DNA of 64,000 bases from Erwinia_E haradaeae_F. GTDB lineage: Bacteria; Pseudomonadota; Gammaproteobacteria; Enterobacterales; Enterobacteriaceae. The notes beneath the pieces are model-generated. The model saw only the letters and a program-made list of their open reading frames with translations, was not told where the DNA came from and did not search any database. How positions within the stretch are numbered: the first letter of the stretch is position 1; each line of letters opens with the position of its first letter. Of the stretch, positions 60,668 through 64,000 are shown piece by piece. The translations under genes and the position numbers were made by a program. The stretch covers positions 310,001 to 374,000 of the forward strand of contig NZ_LR217698.1 of assembly GCF_900698855.1 (NCBI RefSeq). The letters are read 5' to 3'.

Positions 60668-60685
60668 ATGTGATATATATCACAT
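60668..60685. promoter_or_regulatory. Exact CRP-type operator without a nearby gene
   Basis: ATGTGATATATATCACAT, a perfect 18-nt palindrome with both halves of the CRP consensus, TGTGA-N6-TCACA. The nearest gene start is gshB, 815 bp away on the minus strand; nothing is recognisable on the plus side. By hand estimate an exact match is expected far less than once in this much intergenic DNA. Confidence 0.45.
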
Positions 60686-60746
60686 GATTTATTTTTCATA
60701 TAGAACGATTCTTTTTATACAAGAGTATGAAAAGATTGATTATATA

Positions 60747-60764
60747 TAAAAATATATATTTTTA
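60747..60764. repeat. 18-nt A+T palindrome
   Basis: TAAAAATAT-ATATTTTTA, 62 bp after the CRP-type site. Pure A+T, so chance is a fair explanation. Confidence 0.4.
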
Positions 60765-61314
60765 ACTAAATCAGACAATTTTTTTATTAAAATGGTATAT
60801 AAATTATTATTAGTCAGTTCTAAATAATCTAACATAACTAAAAAGTATCTTTTCTTATTGAGCAATATACTGAAAAAGGTATATATTAGGTTTTTTTATA
60901 TTTTGTATTCTTAGTAATAGTAATTATTTTATTTTTTTATTTATTGATTTTTTTGTTATAGTTATTAACTTAAAAAATGAATATCAATTTCAATATGAGG
61001 ATTGTAGTTTAACACAATAGAAACCATTGATTGACTGATATTTTAAAGCTTAGACTATAAAAATTGATTTTCATATAAAATAAACAACTACAGTTGTTAA
61101 TAAAACTGAAATTAACTCAAAAATTAAGGAATTTTCTATTATTTTTTTACGTAGATCTACATTATAGATATTAATAATGTATTAGATATAAAAGTATTTT
61201 AAGATATTAGTTTTTTATAAAAAATCAGTATTTTGTACAAATTTTTTCAAATTATAGTAAATTATTCATACAATCAAATATATTGGAATTTTTTCTACAT
61301 CAAAGTTTTTCTTG

Positions 61315-61337
61315 TTATCTTTCAAGATAAATTTTTT
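61315..61337 (+). terminator. Terminator-like hairpin with no known gene upstream
   Basis: TTATCTT - TC - AAGATAA followed by ATTTTTTATTT on the plus strand. Form of an intrinsic terminator with a tight loop. No plus-strand gene lies before it within 3.6 kb. Confidence 0.3.
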
Positions 61338-64000
61338 ATTTAAAAAATAAAATAATAATAAGATTATGAAACCCATCTTATCCAGATAAGTAGTAATTTT
61401 TAACTAGATAACAATACTGGATTAGTAATGGTTTTCTCTTATTTCTGTGAAATTTTGGATATTTTCTAATTCATTAATAATATAATTATTATAGAGATTA
61501 ATATGTGTTATATAGTTTTTGTAAACATATGACATTAATTTATATATCGTATGTAATATGATATTATTATATAGTGATATTTTATCATAAAATATATTGA
61601 ATTGTAATAAAAATAGAAATATTTTAATTACTTGATAATAATTGTAACCGATGATAGATATTGATATTATGGATATACTTGAAAAATATATTACTTTTTA
61701 GATTAAAAACAGATCATCTTAAAACTTACAATGTATACATTTCTAATATGGACAATGAGTCTAAGAATGATTTTAAGTTAAAATTTTATCCTTACATTTT
61801 TGATATAAAGATATATGATCTTATATCAATTATGATATGATGTCAATAATCTTAGAGTGATTTTAGAAGAAATAATATTTTATATAATCTTTCATGATTA
61901 TCAAAATCAAATTTTCTATTATTATAAATACTCCATAATTATTTTAATATGATTGAGTGTTTTAATGAGTTTTATCAAGTTATACAGATATCTTGTCTCT
62001 ATAAGACATTTCTTTAAACATTATTAAGAATAACCTTATTATTATTTAGATTAATTCAAATTCAGATAACAAGAGAGGTATGCGATCTAGATTATCATAT
62101 AGTTAAGTTATAGCGTAATAGTTATGGCTAGGGATTGTTTTTTTAATAAGTGAAGTAAGATAAGTTTATTAATTTCAGGTTTGTTTCAGTTAATGTTTAA
62201 AGGCATAGAAGAAAGATTATAAAAATATAGTTCTGATAATGTATCTGAACAAAAATTCATTCATATTTATTTTAATACAGTGATTTATATTAAGGATTTT
62301 TAGAATAAATCAATAGATGAATAAAGATATACTTATAAATTAGATCAATTCCTAATTATTTTTTTATTTTTTTTAGTAATTACTTTCTTAGTAAAGATAT
62401 TGTCTTTTATCTTGATAAATTTAATTTCATTCAAATTATATTTTTCTGAACTATCTAATTAATTCTTTATTAAAGTCATAATTATATTATAAACATTATT
62501 TATTTTAAAAAATAATATTTATCTTATATAATAATTTGATTTTTTATAAATATCATATCCATGATATCATAAGAAGAATATTAATGAATATTTGTTATTA
62601 TGGAAAACAGTTATTATTTTAAATATTTCGAAATAATTAAAAAACGATATTTTAAATTTGTTATGAAAAATATTTATATATATTGTATTAGAATTTTAAT
62701 AATTAATTTTACGCTTATTGTCTATAATTGGATAAAAAGTGAAATGTTAGATTTGAATAGATATTTTATATTATGATTACTTATTTATTTGGCACTAGCT
62801 ATATTATATATAGACTAATATGGAGATATAAAATCTTATATTATACTCGATAATCATGGGTGTTATGTAAAAGTTAAACTATGTATTTTCTTTTGAGTTA
62901 AGTAGTTTTTAAGACTGGTAGATTATTCAACTGGTGAAGACGAGTTTTTAATGTATTTATAAAATAGAGGTATTTTAATATCATGAAATGATTATTATGT
63001 CATAATATCTATTTTCTATTAGGATTGATATATAACTATTTTATTTTTTTAAGCTAAACAAGGTTTTATTTGAATGAAAAGTTATTTTATTTACTGATTA
63101 GTTAATCATATAGTTTTTAGTGGAATCAAGTTGGAGATATATATTTTATCTTTTTCTAAACAAGAGGCAAAATGTTATTAAGTTATAAAAGAATTTTTAT
63201 ATTGGTACTAGAAGTGAATCTTTATATAAAACAACATGATATTGTGATTTGGATGTTATAATGTCATTCAATCGATTTTTTAGGAGCATCAGGTAGTTCC
63301 TTATTTCTTTTAAAGACTATCTCTTATAATAAATTATTTAGCATTTATTTTAAAAATAAAATTATTTTAAATAATATGTGGCAACTATACATTAGTAATA
63401 GTAATATTTTTAGCTATTTATAACATCTATCTCTATTATAAAAATATTTTTCTTTCTATATTAAGGTAAAGTCTCTGTAATTAACTTATAATTTCTCTTA
63501 GAAACTATATGATATATCTAATAATGGTTATGAATGAAAATCTCTGGTGCAAGAGTATTGCAAGAAATTTTCGTAATTATTATTTTTTATTAGATGGGAT
63601 TGGTTTTGGGATCAGGATTTTAAACACTGATAGATTAGTAGTTATTTGTGTTAAATATGACTTATAACTATCAAGAGGTTTTTAAAAAATATGTTTTGTA
63701 AGTTGCATAGTGATTGAAATGGAAATATATCTGGTTTAAAAATACTCTCTAGTATAGAAAAGTAAAAATCTTTAAATATTGAGATAGAGCTTGTCATATT
63801 GTATTTTATGTTTGAGAATAATCAAAAATTATTAATGTTTATTGTATATATTACAATATCAAAGATTTTACTGAACAAATATTGAGAAAGTTTAAAATAT
63901 GCATAGATTTATTAGAATATTTTCTTGTGGTGTTAGGTTTTAACTTAGATTTTATGATATTGCTGAGGTAATATTTGGTATGTTTTTTCTGAACGATTGG

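Larger units (their letters stand above)
59854..64000. other. Gene-free region to the window end (4.1 kb)
   Basis: No gene I can support. Contents: an exact CRP-type operator at 60,668-60,685; an 18-nt A+T palindrome at 60,747-60,764; AACAACT/AGTTGTT at 61,083-61,098; a terminator-like hairpin at 61,315-61,337; a bulged 12-pair hairpin at 61,800-61,829; and two short frames of coding-like composition, a 30-residue one on the minus strand (63,197-63,289, with AAGGA before its ATG) and a 52-residue one on the plus strand (63,509-63,667, no ribosome binding site). Neither resembles a protein I know. Confidence 0.55.

Noticed and set aside
59854..64000. Prophage, insertion sequence, CRISPR or toxin-antitoxin system
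   Set aside because: No transposase, integrase, cas or toxin-like frame and no regularly spaced repeats anywhere in the window.

Overview
The window looks like a piece of the chromosome of a long-term, vertically inherited gammaproteobacterial insect endosymbiont of the Enterobacterales. Seen directly: 36 protein genes and one tRNA gene occupy about 57% of 64 kb. Almost every protein reads as an E. coli-type orthologue at close to full length. The DNA between genes is extremely A+T rich and holds long stretches without genes, up to 4.1 kb. There are no insertion sequences, phage genes, CRISPR arrays, transporters or regulators. The genus cannot be fixed from the sequence alone; carpenter-ant, stinkbug or aphid co-symbiont lineages would all fit.

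Layout. 1-254: tail of a nucleotide-sugar epimerase. 2.4-5.6 kb: ribD-ribH-nusB-thiL (+). 6.2-13.9 kb: serS, asd, gmhB and map, all on the minus strand and separated by gene-free DNA. 15.2-34.8 kb: the ancestral enterobacterial cluster rpsB-tsf-pyrH-frr-dxr-uppS-cdsA-rseP-bamA-skp-lpxD-fabZ-lpxA-lpxB-dnaE-accA, collinear with E. coli except that rnhB is gone. 35.1-38.1 kb: tldD and, convergent to it, ugd. 39.6-45.3 kb: rsmH-ftsL and mfd. 45.3-51.6 kb: gene-poor, with only tRNA-Ser(GGA). 51.6-57.6 kb: fldA, grxB and htpX, far apart. 57.8-59.9 kb: gshB-yqgE-yqgF on the minus strand. 59.9-64 kb: no gene I can support.

How the genes fit together. Much of the set builds and maintains the envelope: fatty acid start and dehydration (accA, fabZ), lipid A (lpxA, lpxD, lpxB), heptose (gmhB), phospholipid (cdsA), the undecaprenyl carrier (dxr, uppS), outer-membrane protein delivery (skp, bamA), membrane proteolysis (rseP, htpX), division (ftsL) and a lysine/diaminopimelate branch point (asd). 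A cofactor group can be linked by inference: riboflavin (ribD, ribH) supplies flavodoxin (fldA); thiamine diphosphate (thiL) and flavodoxin serve the MEP isoprenoid route that contains dxr. gshB and grxB form a glutathione redox pair. Translation (rpsB, tsf, frr, map, serS, tRNA-Ser, rsmH), transcription (nusB, mfd) and replication (dnaE) make up the rest.

Signs of decay are mild inside genes (shortened tsf and ftsL, an Arg in a glycine loop of gshB) and strong between them. Several genes expected next to retained neighbours have vanished without visible remains (pgpA, glnD, rnhB, ftsI and the rest of the dcw run). I found no clear new biological system. The best non-obvious signals are a run of strong hairpins at 45.8-46.4 kb that includes two mutually exclusive stems, a nested hairpin region at 49.1-50.0 kb, an exact CRP-type operator at 60,668-60,685 with no gene near it, and an intrinsic terminator at 308-328 pointing away from any known gene. 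All need comparative or RNA data.
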